NCBI RefSeq assembly: GCF_013402915.1
Contig: NC_050721.1
Span: 806,001 to 870,000, forward strand
Direction: 5' to 3'
Length of the DNA stretch: 64,000 nucleotides
Origin: Zygotorulaspora mrakii
Lineage: Eukaryota; Ascomycota; Saccharomycetes; Saccharomycetales; Saccharomycetaceae
The translations under genes and the position numbers were made by a program. Below, in pieces: positions 1 through 7,611 of the stretch; positions within the stretch are counted from its first letter, which is position 1; the number at the start of each line of letters is the position of its first letter. The notes beneath the pieces were generated by a model. The model was not told the origin of the DNA. It saw only the letters and a program-made list of their open reading frames with translations, and did no database searches.

Positions 1-1520
1 GATTTTTCCGTGTCATCGTCATCTTCCATCATCAAAAGCTCTAGTTCAGCTCTAGACTTCGAATTTTCTTTTTCAGAGTCTCCTATGTGTTCATGTTTTT
101 TGCCTTTCAACGATTTCAGTTTGTCTCTCTTTTCTTGTTCGGATGTCTTCTTTAGCTCCTTCAATTTTTGTTTTCTCAATTTACGACGTTCCTTCTCTTT
201 ACGTCTTACTTTTTCTATCGTAGTTTCCTCTTGGTCTACACTCTCATTGTTTTTCCTGCTATCATCATCCAGCCCGGGGGTGAAAGTTATTTCCATATCG
301 ACTTCACCTGCATCATCTTCATTCTCATTGTCACGACCTTTACCAAAATCATCAAAACCAGAGGAAATGCCAACTAACGATTTTAACTTGTTTTTTGTTG
401 CCTCATTGTTCTCTTCTTCAGACTCATCTGAATCTGATGCCAAATATGCTTTGAAATCCATATCTTCAATTTCCTTCTGTGTAAAAGCCTTCTTCGCAAC
501 ATTAACTCTATCTGCCGGTGTTTCATCCCAGGTTAATTTAACGTTCGAGTGTTGTAAGGCATCGGTACTGAATTGCAGGGGTTGATAGTTTTTTGGTAGC
601 TTTTCACATCGATCTTTAGGTTCATCGTCAAATGCCATTCCATCAGGAACATATCTTATATCAAAAATGTTTGCTGTAGATTCATACTCAGTCCCATCAC
701 AATTGCTATAAATATTTTGCGCACTAGAGATATTGTTACAGTAGACGATTGCATAATAGTATCTCAACCTTTCTAATTGATACTGGCGGAGAGCACGCTT
801 ATCAACCGCCTCATCAACATCCCCTTCCTCGTACAAATCTTTGATATCAACGTCAGAATCGCTATCATCAGAACTTTCGACTGACTGTCTTTTATTTTTC
901 TTCTTATTTTTTGTGAAGAGCTCTCTTGGTGGTCCTTCCACCTCTTCCCTTTTCATCCTTTCTTTTCCAAATTCACTTGGATAAATTGCTATCTTTTCAA
1001 TTTTTCCACCAGAGGGCAGGAAACTAGAGAAAGTTATCATTAAATCAGCGGCCCTGACATTGTCCCAGTCGAGATTAACAACCGCTAGTGTCTTCGAAGA
1101 TTCACCAGATTCGGGTTGTGCCCTATCTGCCTCAATATCTGATTCCACATCACTTTCAAGTTCACTTTCACTCGAGGATTCTGATTCAGAGGAGGTGTAA
1201 TCATCACTTGAAACTTCTCCTCGCGCACGATCAACCTTGACAACTTTGCTTTCAGCATCGTCATCTTCCTCACTCTCCTCATCGGACTTTTCATAGTACT
1301 TGTCGAAATCTTTCAAGTCCTTATTCTGTTCCTTTCCATCCAGAATTCTACCATATTTGTCGACCTTAGCAGTACGTTTGATTTCCAAGTCTTTTTTACT
1401 AAATCTGTCATCTAATTTGACTTTTAAGCCTTTTTGTCTTATGTTTCTGAACTTTGGATCACTGTGAATCTTAGCAAATCTCGGGTCAGAGCTGGCATTT
1501 TTCGATTGATCCCCCGACAT
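1..1520 (-). CDS. ESF1: ESF1, 18S rRNA-processing factor (3' end beyond window)
   Basis: The frame is open from an ATG at 1520 down to the left edge without a stop, so only the N-terminal ~506 residues are present and the C-terminus is missing. The protein begins MSGDQSKNASSDPRFAKI and carries the NUC153/ESF1 family layout: a basic N-terminus, a long acidic Ser/Glu/Asp stretch around residues 75-130, a conserved core with 'LAVVNLDWDNVRAADLM' near residue 145, further acidic patches, and a Lys/Arg/Glu-rich coiled-coil-like C-terminal part. In S. cerevisiae Esf1 (YDR365C) is an essential nucleolar factor that works with the U3 snoRNP in early 18S rRNA cleavage. It is transcribed away from RTC5, and its promoter holds PAC and RRPE elements typical of ribosome-biogenesis genes. 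Identification rests on remembered family sequence and on the YDR365-YDR380 neighbours. Confidence 0.9.
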   Translation of the reverse strand, partial: MSGDQSKNASSDPRFAKIHSDPKFRNIRQKGLKVKLDDRFSKKDLEIKRTAKVDKYGRILDGKEQNKDLKDFDKYYEKSDEESEEDDDAESKVVKVDRARGEVSSDDYTSSESESSSESELESDVESDIEADRAQPESGESSKTLAVVNLDWDNVRAADLMITFSSFLPSGGKIEKIAIYPSEFGKERMKREEVEGPPRELFTKNKKKNKRQSVESSDDSDSDVDIKDLYEEGDVDEAVDKRALRQYQLERLRYYYAIVYCNNISSAQNIYSNCDGTEYESTANIFDIRYVPDGMAFDDEPKDRCEKLPKNYQPLQFSTDALQHSNVKLTWDETPADRVNVAKKAFTQKEIEDMDFKAYLASDSDESEEENNEATKNKLKSLVGISSGFDDFGKGRDNENEDDAGEVDMEITFTPGLDDDSRKNNESVDQEETTIEKVRRKEKERRKLRKQKLKELKKTSEQEKRDKLKSLKGKKHEHIGDSEKENSKSRAELELLMMEDDDDTEK

Positions 1521-2176
1521 TTGAAAAGAGTATATATATTATGACTGCTTTAGTAGAATACACGTCAATCTTATTGTCATACATACTCTTCTTGATGCTC
1601 ATCTCATTTTTTTTTTTTGAGCGATGAGTTGTGTAAACTGAAATTTTTCAGTGTCCGTTTGCAGCGACACATAATACGATGAATCAGCACAATAAGAATC
1701 AACTGAGCATGAGAAATAACCTTTAGAAGGCCTGCAGTGGACGGTATATATATTCGTTGTCGTTCTTGTCTTGACAGTGTGATTTGTTTGATGCCCTTTG
1801 AAGGCATTGCAGTTTTATGCTGAGCTGGCACAGCCGTTTGTGAGACCCAACCTTTCTAACCTTGTTGCCCCCGTTAGTGAGATCGGATTACATCCCGGTT
1901 ATAGATTTAGCGTCTATTTGCACTCCCGCCCTCCATAAAATAATGGAGTAACTTATTGTCTACTTCGTTTGAGATCGTATGGTTCTATAGCTTGTTTTCT
2001 TATTTTGCTCAATCACCATTAACAGGGGATATTTGACAACTTTGCAACGTTTCACAATTGCGATGAGGCGGAAGTTCTAAAGACCATAAAAAGAGTGCGT
2101 AAATGCGCCATTGATCTAGTGTTAGAAGTTAATAGAAGATATTGCGTAAGAGAGTCGAGTGGATATTAAAGTTAGA
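1521..2176. other. Divergent ESF1/RTC5 promoter region
   Basis: This 656 bp gap separates divergent ESF1 and RTC5. Apart from the PAC/RRPE pair and poly-T tracts on the ESF1 side, I see no tRNA, no coding frame with a credible ATG start and no repeat. A slightly GC-richer patch at about 1830-1930 has no recognisable RNA fold. Confidence 0.6.
1621..1650. promoter_or_regulatory. PAC and RRPE elements upstream of ESF1
   Basis: GCGATGAG at 1621-1628 matches the PAC box and AAATTTTTCA at 1641-1650 matches the ribosomal RNA processing element. They are about 100-130 bp upstream of the ESF1 start. In yeasts PAC (bound by Dot6/Tod6) and RRPE (bound by Stb3) together mark growth-regulated ribosome-biogenesis genes. 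The motif match is direct; regulation is inferred. Confidence 0.75.
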
Positions 2177-3877
2177 ATGGGACAAGGTTCGTCAGTTACA
2201 GAAAACCGCAGCAATGTTGATCAAAGGTTGAAAAATTTCAGTTCTAATTCTAATGCTTTGCGATATTTCAACGAAAAGGCTTTAAGGTTTCTTACGACAC
2301 CAGAGTTGGTAGCATTTCGAAGCAAAATTGGAGGAAAGAAGCTTACGGAGAACATATCTAATGAGGAAATAACAAAATGGCTGCATATGCCCAGTGATAA
2401 TATAGTTTTGCGTGAGGTATTCTACAATTTCATACGTGTTTTGAGTAATTTCCCCTTGATTAGAGAGGGATTTGACAATGTCACCGGATTTGGTCTTTTG
2501 AAGTCAATTGTTCTCATAGATCATGAAAGATGCCGAAAATACCTTGGTTTAAAATCATACAATCAGACAAGGCTAATGTTCATCGGTCTTGCAACCTCAA
2601 AGAGTATCAAAGAAGATTATGAAAGTACAGATTCGTCTCCTTCAAGGACATCATTGAATGAGGTAAATAGTTTCAGACACTATGATCGGATATCAGTAGA
2701 TGAGTTGATGATCCCTGCAACCTATCTTCAAGAGTTCATCACATGGTTGTTACTCTTAACCACCCACTGTCCAACGAATAATTGCGAATTTCCCGCTGAT
2801 CATGTTTATCGCGAATGGCCCACTTATAAAAATTCCGCAATGAATATACTCAGATCTATGGATCCTAGTTTGGTATCTACTGGAGAGCCCCATTCGATTA
2901 ATTATGAACAATTTTCTAATACAATTACCACAGTTATTCCGGACATTTTTGCACCGTTAGAGAGAATAATGGAGCATTTTCTGTATCAAGAGAGTGATCT
3001 GGTTTTTGCTGAGTTTCAAAACAATTTATCGACATCCAAGCTCATGAACCAGGCCTTAATAGCCCAACTAGCACTATCATTACCAAAAGAACTTGCGTTT
3101 TCGAAATTGCAAAAACTGTATGTTGGCCGCGAAAGTGGGTTTTCAATGAGATCGCTGCAAGCAAAGGTGTTCAAGTGGATGGCACCTACAGTAATTTTAG
3201 TCAGTGGTAAATGCATTTTGAATGATGAAGAATACTCAATCAAAAACACGAGGTATAAAAAGTTTTTACAAGAGTTTCCAAAATTGAAGGATGATTCTCA
3301 GCATTTAAACGAAGCTCAACTGCATAAAAATAAAGTAATATTCGCAGTCTATATTAGTGAGAACTGGAAAGTAACGAACAAAGGATATTTTGGTGGTCCC
3401 GGAACCAGAATCATACAGATTTCTCCGACCTGTGATCTATTCAAGGCAACCCAACCCGATGTAGTTTATTTTAATACTGTTGGAGGTGGCATAGGCATCG
3501 GAAGTAAACAGCCAACTATTAAGGGTTTGAATAAGTCGTATTCTCCAGGGAATGTTTCTCTAACTTTAGATAGTACTCTAGAGTTTGCAGTTTTTAGACA
3601 TGTCGGTAATGGTGGAAAGATAAGCCCCGGAATGCTTATCAGTAAAAACAACTCAGAAGACAAACCTTTCGAGATCAGAATGCTGCTACAAGATGTGGAG
3701 GTATGGGGATGTGGCGGTGAAAAAGAACTCCAGGAACAAATGAAACAATGGCAATGGGAGGAAACCGAGGCTAAGAGGCGTCAACAAATTAATTTACGCA
3801 GCATGGGTGAAGACCGGGCATTGCTTGTGATGGCAGGTATATTAGGAGAACACTCTCAAAGTGGTGGCTCTATGTAA
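2177..3877 (+). CDS. RTC5: RTC5, TLDc-domain protein that interacts with the V-ATPase
   Basis: The 566-residue protein matches S. cerevisiae Rtc5 (YOR118W, about 567 residues). I place the start at the ATG at 2177: the frame is open slightly further upstream, but only a GTG is available there, and 2177 gives MGQGSSVTENRS, a good N-myristoylation signal (Gly2, Ser at position 6). The C-terminal half holds the TLDc fold, with the glycine-rich segment 'GYFGGPGTRIIQISP' near residue 410 and 'TVGGGIGIGSKQP' near residue 435. In S. cerevisiae, Rtc5 is a vacuole-associated TLDc protein reported to promote V-ATPase disassembly. It is convergent with RIO1, the same pairing as YOR118W/YOR119C, and the two stops are only 36 bp apart, so their 3' ends probably overlap. 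Confidence 0.93.
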   Translation: MGQGSSVTENRSNVDQRLKNFSSNSNALRYFNEKALRFLTTPELVAFRSKIGGKKLTENISNEEITKWLHMPSDNIVLREVFYNFIRVLSNFPLIREGFDNVTGFGLLKSIVLIDHERCRKYLGLKSYNQTRLMFIGLATSKSIKEDYESTDSSPSRTSLNEVNSFRHYDRISVDELMIPATYLQEFITWLLLLTTHCPTNNCEFPADHVYREWPTYKNSAMNILRSMDPSLVSTGEPHSINYEQFSNTITTVIPDIFAPLERIMEHFLYQESDLVFAEFQNNLSTSKLMNQALIAQLALSLPKELAFSKLQKLYVGRESGFSMRSLQAKVFKWMAPTVILVSGKCILNDEEYSIKNTRYKKFLQEFPKLKDDSQHLNEAQLHKNKVIFAVYISENWKVTNKGYFGGPGTRIIQISPTCDLFKATQPDVVYFNTVGGGIGIGSKQPTIKGLNKSYSPGNVSLTLDSTLEFAVFRHVGNGGKISPGMLISKNNSEDKPFEIRMLLQDVEVWGCGGEKELQEQMKQWQWEETEAKRRQQINLRSMGEDRALLVMAGILGEHSQSGGSM

Positions 3878-3913
3878 TATACATGATTGAAAATAAAATT
3901 TAGAAAAAGAATA

Positions 3914-5350
3914 CTATTTTTTCGACTTTGTTTTTTTTAGCATTTTTTTTTTGATATGTTTCTTAACTTTAGTTTTTCTTTTCTCTCTCTTAGCGTCTTT
4001 TGTTTCTTGTTTACGTTGCTTCTTATCCTCCTTGTTTTCAAACTTTTTCCCTTTGGGTTTCTTGGAATCGTCATCATCTGTATAGTCTGAATCGTTCGCA
4101 CTTTCATCGTCGGATTCATCTTGCTCGTCTTCGCTATCCAAACTAGTGTGGCCATCTTCCTCATCCTCCTCAGAATCATCTCCTGCGCTGACGTCACCAT
4201 CTGGAATATTTTCACCGATTTCCTCATCTTTATAGTTTTTTTCATTATCGTGTGCAATTAAACTCTTCAAAAGATCGAATTTGCCGTCTGTGAATCTCTC
4301 GAAATCACGTTCCTCCAGGCCTCCCAAATTTCTAATCAAATACAAACTTCTGAACACCTCATCCTCTTCTGAATCCTTGGAGCCTGATTTCACTGGCAAG
4401 GTCTTCGATACGTACAAACTCAAATCATCTGAACTTCTGTAATCACCACCAAAACTTTCTAGTTCTTCAGAGATCACAAATTGGAATATGAGACGTTCAG
4501 GAAAGACATCGATTCCCAATTTCTCAAAGTAGAGATTTATATTTTTTATATCCATTCTCAAGAAATCCAAACTCATTGGATGTTCCGGCTCAACACTTTG
4601 AGAAACATCGATTATGTACAGTTTTTCGTTATGGACAATCGCATTATACTCCGAGAGATCGGCATGCACTAGACGACATATTTGATACAGAAGTCTGATG
4701 TAAGCAATCATTGTATAATAATAATGATAAATATCATCTCGATCCTTGTAAGGATAATCTCTCAGTTTTGGGGACGCAAACCCATTGCCTCGACTTAAAA
4801 ATTCCATCACAAGAACATTATTTCTAACCTCAATGGGTTCAGGTCCAGGAACAACATCACTTTGATAAATCCTTCTCAGATTTCTAAACTCTTTTTCTGC
4901 CCATATTTTTATCATTTTCCTTGGATTGTGCTGAGATCTTGACTTCCGAAATCGAAACTCTCCATCAACGTAACGCTCACGGTCTTTAAAAACCAGTATT
5001 GACGTTTTGTATATTTTGATTGCATATTCTCTTCTCAAACTGCTGTCCATTCCCTCTTTCAGTCCTGAAAATGCATGATAAACATTGGCTTCTTTGCCTG
5101 TGCTCAGACAACCATTAAAATCAGAAAGAACTCCTCTGTTCATCAAACCTCTTAAAAACCCCATAGTTCTGGGGTCTAAAACATTTTCTACGGTAGCTCT
5201 GTTAGCCTTGTCTTTAGTTGTCTTTCCTCTTGAAATAGAAATCTCATCAGTTTTTATCTTGTGTTCATGTTTTTCCAACAGCCTGATATCACCATGCTCT
5301 GAATATTGGGAGTTAAGCCTCAGCTTATCGAAATCTTCATCCAAAGACAT
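3914..5350 (-). CDS. RIO1: RIO1, atypical serine kinase/ATPase of 40S maturation
   Basis: 478 residues, close to S. cerevisiae Rio1 (484). The RIO1 family signatures are all visible: the ATP-binding 'STGKEANVYHA' near residue 82 in place of a normal P-loop, the catalytic 'LVHADLSEYNAI' near residue 235 with the active Asp, and the metal-binding 'IIDVSQSVEPEHP'. The last ~120 residues are an acidic run followed by a Lys-rich tail, as in yeast orthologues. Rio1 acts in the cytoplasm and nucleolus in the final cleavage of 20S pre-rRNA and in release of assembly factors from pre-40S particles. It is convergent with RTC5 and divergent from KEI1. A PAC-like and an RRPE element lie 70-95 bp upstream of its start. 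Confidence 0.96.
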   Translation of the reverse strand: MSLDEDFDKLRLNSQYSEHGDIRLLEKHEHKIKTDEISISRGKTTKDKANRATVENVLDPRTMGFLRGLMNRGVLSDFNGCLSTGKEANVYHAFSGLKEGMDSSLRREYAIKIYKTSILVFKDRERYVDGEFRFRKSRSQHNPRKMIKIWAEKEFRNLRRIYQSDVVPGPEPIEVRNNVLVMEFLSRGNGFASPKLRDYPYKDRDDIYHYYYTMIAYIRLLYQICRLVHADLSEYNAIVHNEKLYIIDVSQSVEPEHPMSLDFLRMDIKNINLYFEKLGIDVFPERLIFQFVISEELESFGGDYRSSDDLSLYVSKTLPVKSGSKDSEEDEVFRSLYLIRNLGGLEERDFERFTDGKFDLLKSLIAHDNEKNYKDEEIGENIPDGDVSAGDDSEEDEEDGHTSLDSEDEQDESDDESANDSDYTDDDDSKKPKGKKFENKEDKKQRKQETKDAKREKRKTKVKKHIKKKMLKKTKSKK

Positions 5351-5418
5351 AGTTTAAAGCACGCACCCTTGGTAGATCGTCCTACAACAGCTTTGTTTTC
5401 TAGTCCCTCTTTCTTAGT

Positions 5419-5446
5419 CGATGAGATGGGATTTGATAATTTTTCA
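5419..5446. promoter_or_regulatory. PAC-like and RRPE elements upstream of RIO1
   Basis: CGATGAG at 5419-5425 (7 of the 8 PAC bases) and AATTTTTCA at 5438-5446 (RRPE core) lie 69-96 bp before the RIO1 start, the same combination and distance seen for ESF1 in this window. The match is direct; function is inferred. Confidence 0.6.
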
Positions 5447-5544
5447 CTAAATAATTTGTAGGTGATAAATGCTAGCTAGCATGCAGAAAAAAACACACAG
5501 CAAGAGATAAAACATGGCTACTAAGTAGAGAACAAAGTCATCAG

Positions 5545-6256
5545 ATGCGCGCCATGAGACAGAGGTCCTCGCATCTACCAAAAGTACGTAATGCAAGAAA
5601 ACGCAACACTCTTTCTAGCCAAAGCTTCTTCTCCTACTAACACAGTTCCTCAGACTTTTCTAGGTTGCTTACCTTTGTACATCGGTGTTGATATCTCCCT
5701 GGGTGTTACCATATTCAACAAATGCAGCGGAGCCTACGGTATCCTAGCTCTCTTCACAGGACATCCACTCGAGTTCATGCAGTGGGTCATGTACCTCTGG
5801 TCGATAGCAACCCTGTGCGTTTACGCACAGGGTCTCTTCCAAAAACACAGGCCTAAGCTGTTGACATTCTCGCAGATCTTTGTCACATTCAGCATCGACA
5901 CCATTTTGACATGCCTATTTACATTGTGGTTCACCCACAGCTGGTACTCTCTCGAAGGCAGCTCCAAGGAGAACAGCTCTACTGGAACAAGCGACGGGAT
6001 CCAAGAGGCAAACCAAGGTGCTTCCCAAGCAGTCGAATACGGCGCCACCCTATTCATAACGCTTGTCTCGCTCATTTCCAAGCTCTACTTCAACTTTCTT
6101 CTTGCCTCTTATGTGCAAGAACTGCTCCTACATCCTAAATACATGGTTGACCAGGATGACGTCGAGCAAGATCTCAAGCATCAGAGGCCCTGGAAGCGTT
6201 GGTGGATCAAATCTCAGAAGATCTGTTACAAGTTCTCGAAGAATCTATTAGCATAA
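5545..6256 (+). CDS. KEI1: KEI1, subunit of inositol phosphorylceramide synthase (spliced)
   Basis: Two exons, 5545-5583 and 5654-6256. Exon 1 encodes MRAMRQRSSHLPK and joins in phase 0 to 'TFLGCLPLYIGVDISLG', matching the S. cerevisiae Kei1 (YDR367W) N-terminus, whose LPK-SFLG junction is equivalent. A second in-frame ATG at 5554 gives a 10-residue first exon exactly like S. cerevisiae and may be the real start (210 residues). Kei1 is a Golgi membrane protein of four hydrophobic segments that activates and localises the catalytic subunit Aur1; a Kex2 site is used in S. cerevisiae. Hydrophobic stretches are visible near residues 15-35, 50-70, 80-105 and 155-180, followed by the basic tail 'RPWKRWWIKSQK'. 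It lies between RIO1 and the GCY1/YPR1-type gene, as expected for the ancestral order. Confidence 0.92.
5584..5653 (+). other. KEI1: Spliceosomal intron in KEI1
   Basis: A 70-nt intron with donor GTACGT at 5584, a perfect TACTAAC branch site at 5635-5641 and acceptor CAG ending at 5653, 13 nt after the branch A. The reading frame continues upstream through the intron (giving a plausible but wrong N-terminus from 5591), so a plain ORF call hides the splice. The splice restores homology with S. cerevisiae Kei1, which also has an intron here. A nearer CAG at 5643-5645 would shift the frame. Confidence 0.92.
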
Positions 6257-6602
6257 GTCCACGAGCACACCCAAACTCACCTTATAGATTGTTCCTATAG
6301 CAAACTGCATGTTTTATTCTTGCGGCACGAAAAATGACGTTTTGGTTGTCTAGCAGATCGGCAATGCAGCGCTAGCGCTTCGTTCAGTAGAATAAAGGTT
6401 GTCGTGTTAAAAAACGCATCAGGAGCAAATTCCATTATACGTGTGATATTTCAATTGTAAAAGATATATAAGAGAGAGATTTGAAGCACAGTGGGTGGTT
6501 GTGAGAAGTCGGTTTTTCTCTATAACTCATATTTTTTTTTACATACAACGTACAAGTTAGATATATTTGATCTTCAACGTAACAAATTAGCTGAAGAATA
6601 AA

Positions 6603-7535
6603 ATGTCTGCTGAACTAAAGAATGAAACGGGTTCTGTTACACTTAACTCAGGCTACACTTTACCGCTAGTTGGTCTGGGTACATGGAAATCGGGCAATAA
6701 CGAGGTTTACGAAGCGGTTTTAGAAGCTTTGAAAACCGGTTACAGGCACATCGATGGTGCAGCAATCTACGAGAACGAAGAGCAAGTTGGTAAGGCTATC
6801 AAGGATAGCAAAATTCCACGTGAGGAGATCTTCGTCACCACAAAACTATGGAATACCCAACAACGTACTCCCCAGGAGGCTTTGGACCAATCCTTGAAAA
6901 GACTGGGACTGGACTATGTGGATCTGTACTTGATGCACTGGCCAATTCCAATGAGACCGGATTCTATCGAGGACGGAAACCTTTTGACGATTCCCAGGGT
7001 ACATGGTGAGGTTGATGTTGACACGAACTGGGATTTCATCAAAACGTGGGAATTGATGCAAGAATTGACCAGAACAAAGAAAGTGAGAACTGTTGGTGTT
7101 TCCAACTTCTCTATTAAAAATATAGAAGATTTGCTCGCTGCTCCAACAACAAGGTTGACACCAGCTGTCAATCAGGTTGAACTACACCCTTTGCTACCAC
7201 AGTACAAACTATACGAGTTCTGCAATGGCAAAGGTATTCACTTAGAGGCCTATTCGCCACTTGGAAGCACCGATGCCCCTGTTTTAGACAACGAAGTTAT
7301 CAAAGCAGTTGCAAAGAAGAATAATATTGATGCTGGGTAAGTTGTTATCAGTTGGATCGTTCAAAGGGGTATAGTTGTACTACCAAAATCGGTAACTCCA
7401 AAGAGAATCGATTCCAACTTGCAAACTATAAAACTATCAGATGTCGACTTTGGCGCAGTTAGCAATATTGCAGAGGTCTCTGGAGAAAACAGAACAAATG
7501 ACCCTAAGTGGGGCAGTTTCCCACTTTTCCAATAA
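6603..7535 (+). pseudogene. GCY1: GCY1/YPR1-type aldo-keto reductase interrupted by one in-frame TAA
   Basis: Codons 1-245 run from ATG at 6603 to a TAA at 7338-7340; the same frame then continues for 64 more sense codons to a second TAA at 7533-7535. The whole frame is 311 codons, the family length (S. cerevisiae Gcy1 and Ypr1 are 312 residues). The stop falls where Gcy1 has 'HVVISW'; here the following codons give VVISWIVQRGIVVLPKS and end NDPKWGSFPLFQ, clearly the normal C-terminus. The catalytic tetrad of the family is visible before the stop: Asp in 'YRHIDGAAIYENE', Tyr in the same motif, Lys in 'TTKLW' and His in 'LMHWP'. The missing part carries the NADPH-contacting 'LPKS..PKR' loop, so a protein ending at the stop should be inactive. 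A CAA-to-TAA change is the simplest cause; sequencing error or readthrough remain possible. Confidence 0.85.
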
Positions 7536-7611
7536 ATAGATAGGTAGGTAATTAATAATGTCTAAGGAAGCTTTTCGAAATGTTGTAATTATGAGTCTTG
7601 CTTACTGGTTC

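Noticed and set aside
10..585. Ser/Phe-rich 191-codon plus-strand frame
   Set aside because: It is the antisense shadow of the acidic, Ser-rich C-terminal part of ESF1.
7336..7535. An intron in the GCY1-type gene starting at GTAAGT (7336)
   Set aside because: No TACTAAC-like branch site and no suitably spaced acceptor is present, and the downstream frame is unshifted and directly homologous, so a point nonsense mutation fits better.
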